Part shown: positions 12,414 to 12,499 of the stretch, piece after piece
Position numbering within the stretch: the stretch's first letter is position 1
Layout: the number at the start of each line of letters is the position of its first letter
From: DASTOB01 sp035720425
GTDB lineage: Bacteria; Chloroflexota; Limnocylindria; Limnocylindrales; CSP1-4
Direction: 5' to 3'
NCBI GenBank assembly: GCA_035720425.1
Contig: DASTOB010000130.1
Span: 1 to 12,499 of the forward strand
Length of the DNA: 12,499 nt
Notes under the pieces: model-generated
What the model saw: the letters and a program-made list of their open reading frames with translations, nothing else
What the model was told of the DNA's origin: nothing
Database searches by the model: none
Position numbers and translations under genes: made by a program

Positions 12414-12499
12414 GTGGCAGCAGACCCGAAGCGGATCCGCGTCCTCCTCGTCGACGACCACCAGCTCCTGACCGGTTCACTCGCTGCGGTCCTGTCCCG
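12414..12499 (+). CDS. Response regulator receiver (NarL/LuxR type), N-terminal fragment cut by window edge
   Basis: Only 28 codons are visible, read from GTG at 12414. The GGAGG at 12403-12407 lies six bases upstream, an excellent ribosome site. After a short polar lead (VAADPKR) comes IRVLLVDDHQLLTGSLAAVL, the first strand and helix of a receiver domain. Asp14-Asp15 form the acidic pocket, and His after the Asp pair (VDDH) is characteristic of NarL/FixJ-type regulators, which usually carry a C-terminal LuxR helix-turn-helix. The phosphoacceptor Asp and any DNA-binding domain lie beyond the window. It is divergent from tyrA; no partner kinase is in view. Confidence 0.85.
   Translation, partial: MAADPKRIRVLLVDDHQLLTGSLAAVLS

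Noticed and set aside
1..12499. Defence island, phage, secondary-metabolite or other mobile cluster
   Set aside because: No integrase, transposase, nuclease-defence, synthase or att-like repeat was found; composition is even and the genes are of chromosomal housekeeping type.

Overview
The window is very GC-rich (clearly above 65% by eye) bacterial chromosomal DNA, almost fully coding, using the standard code with several GTG starts and one likely TTG start. The gene content (TopA, DprA, ComM, a response-regulator/CpaE fusion, an NfeD-slipin pair) is ordinary chromosomal housekeeping. The base composition, gene order and the CAP protein with bacterial Ig-like domains are reminiscent of uncultivated high-GC Chloroflexota (Limnocylindria-like). 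That placement is an inference from memory of similar genomes, and a high-GC actinobacterium cannot be excluded. No tRNA, rRNA, CRISPR array, insertion sequence, transposase or phage gene was seen.

Layout. Eleven of the twelve genes lie on the minus strand, so transcription runs from right to left. At the right edge a plus-strand NarL-type response regulator begins (12414, cut by the window end). It diverges from tyrA across a 118-bp promoter region. From tyrA leftward, six genes are packed as one probable operon: tyrA, a Nudix hydrolase, an NfeD membrane protease, an SPFH/slipin, a membrane-anchored alpha/beta hydrolase, and a receiver-CpaE/MinD ATPase fusion. Junctions are 4-bp ATGA overlaps or gaps of 9 to 19 bp. 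An 81-bp gap with a hairpin and a -10-like box follows. Next come comM and dprA, joined by a TGATG overlap, then a 171-bp gap with another hairpin and promoter-like element. After that lie a large CAP-domain surface protein, a small unknown protein and the N-terminal ~40% of topA, which runs off the left edge.

How the genes fit together. comM and dprA act in processing of incoming single-stranded DNA during natural transformation, and dprA and topA are often near neighbours in bacteria. Here a CAP/Ig-like gene and a small gene sit between them. NfeD and slipin form a classic membrane-microdomain pair, and a membrane-anchored hydrolase follows with translational coupling. The REC-CpaE fusion probably positions or regulates a type IV/Tad-like pilus apparatus encoded elsewhere.

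I found no convincing new multi-gene system. The best leads are the REC-CpaE fusion, which keeps a full set of receiver residues but has changed ATPase residues; the unusual six-gene operon; the CAP/Ig-like protein and its small partner; and a set of ATAAT promoter-like boxes, two sites of which suggest leaderless transcripts.
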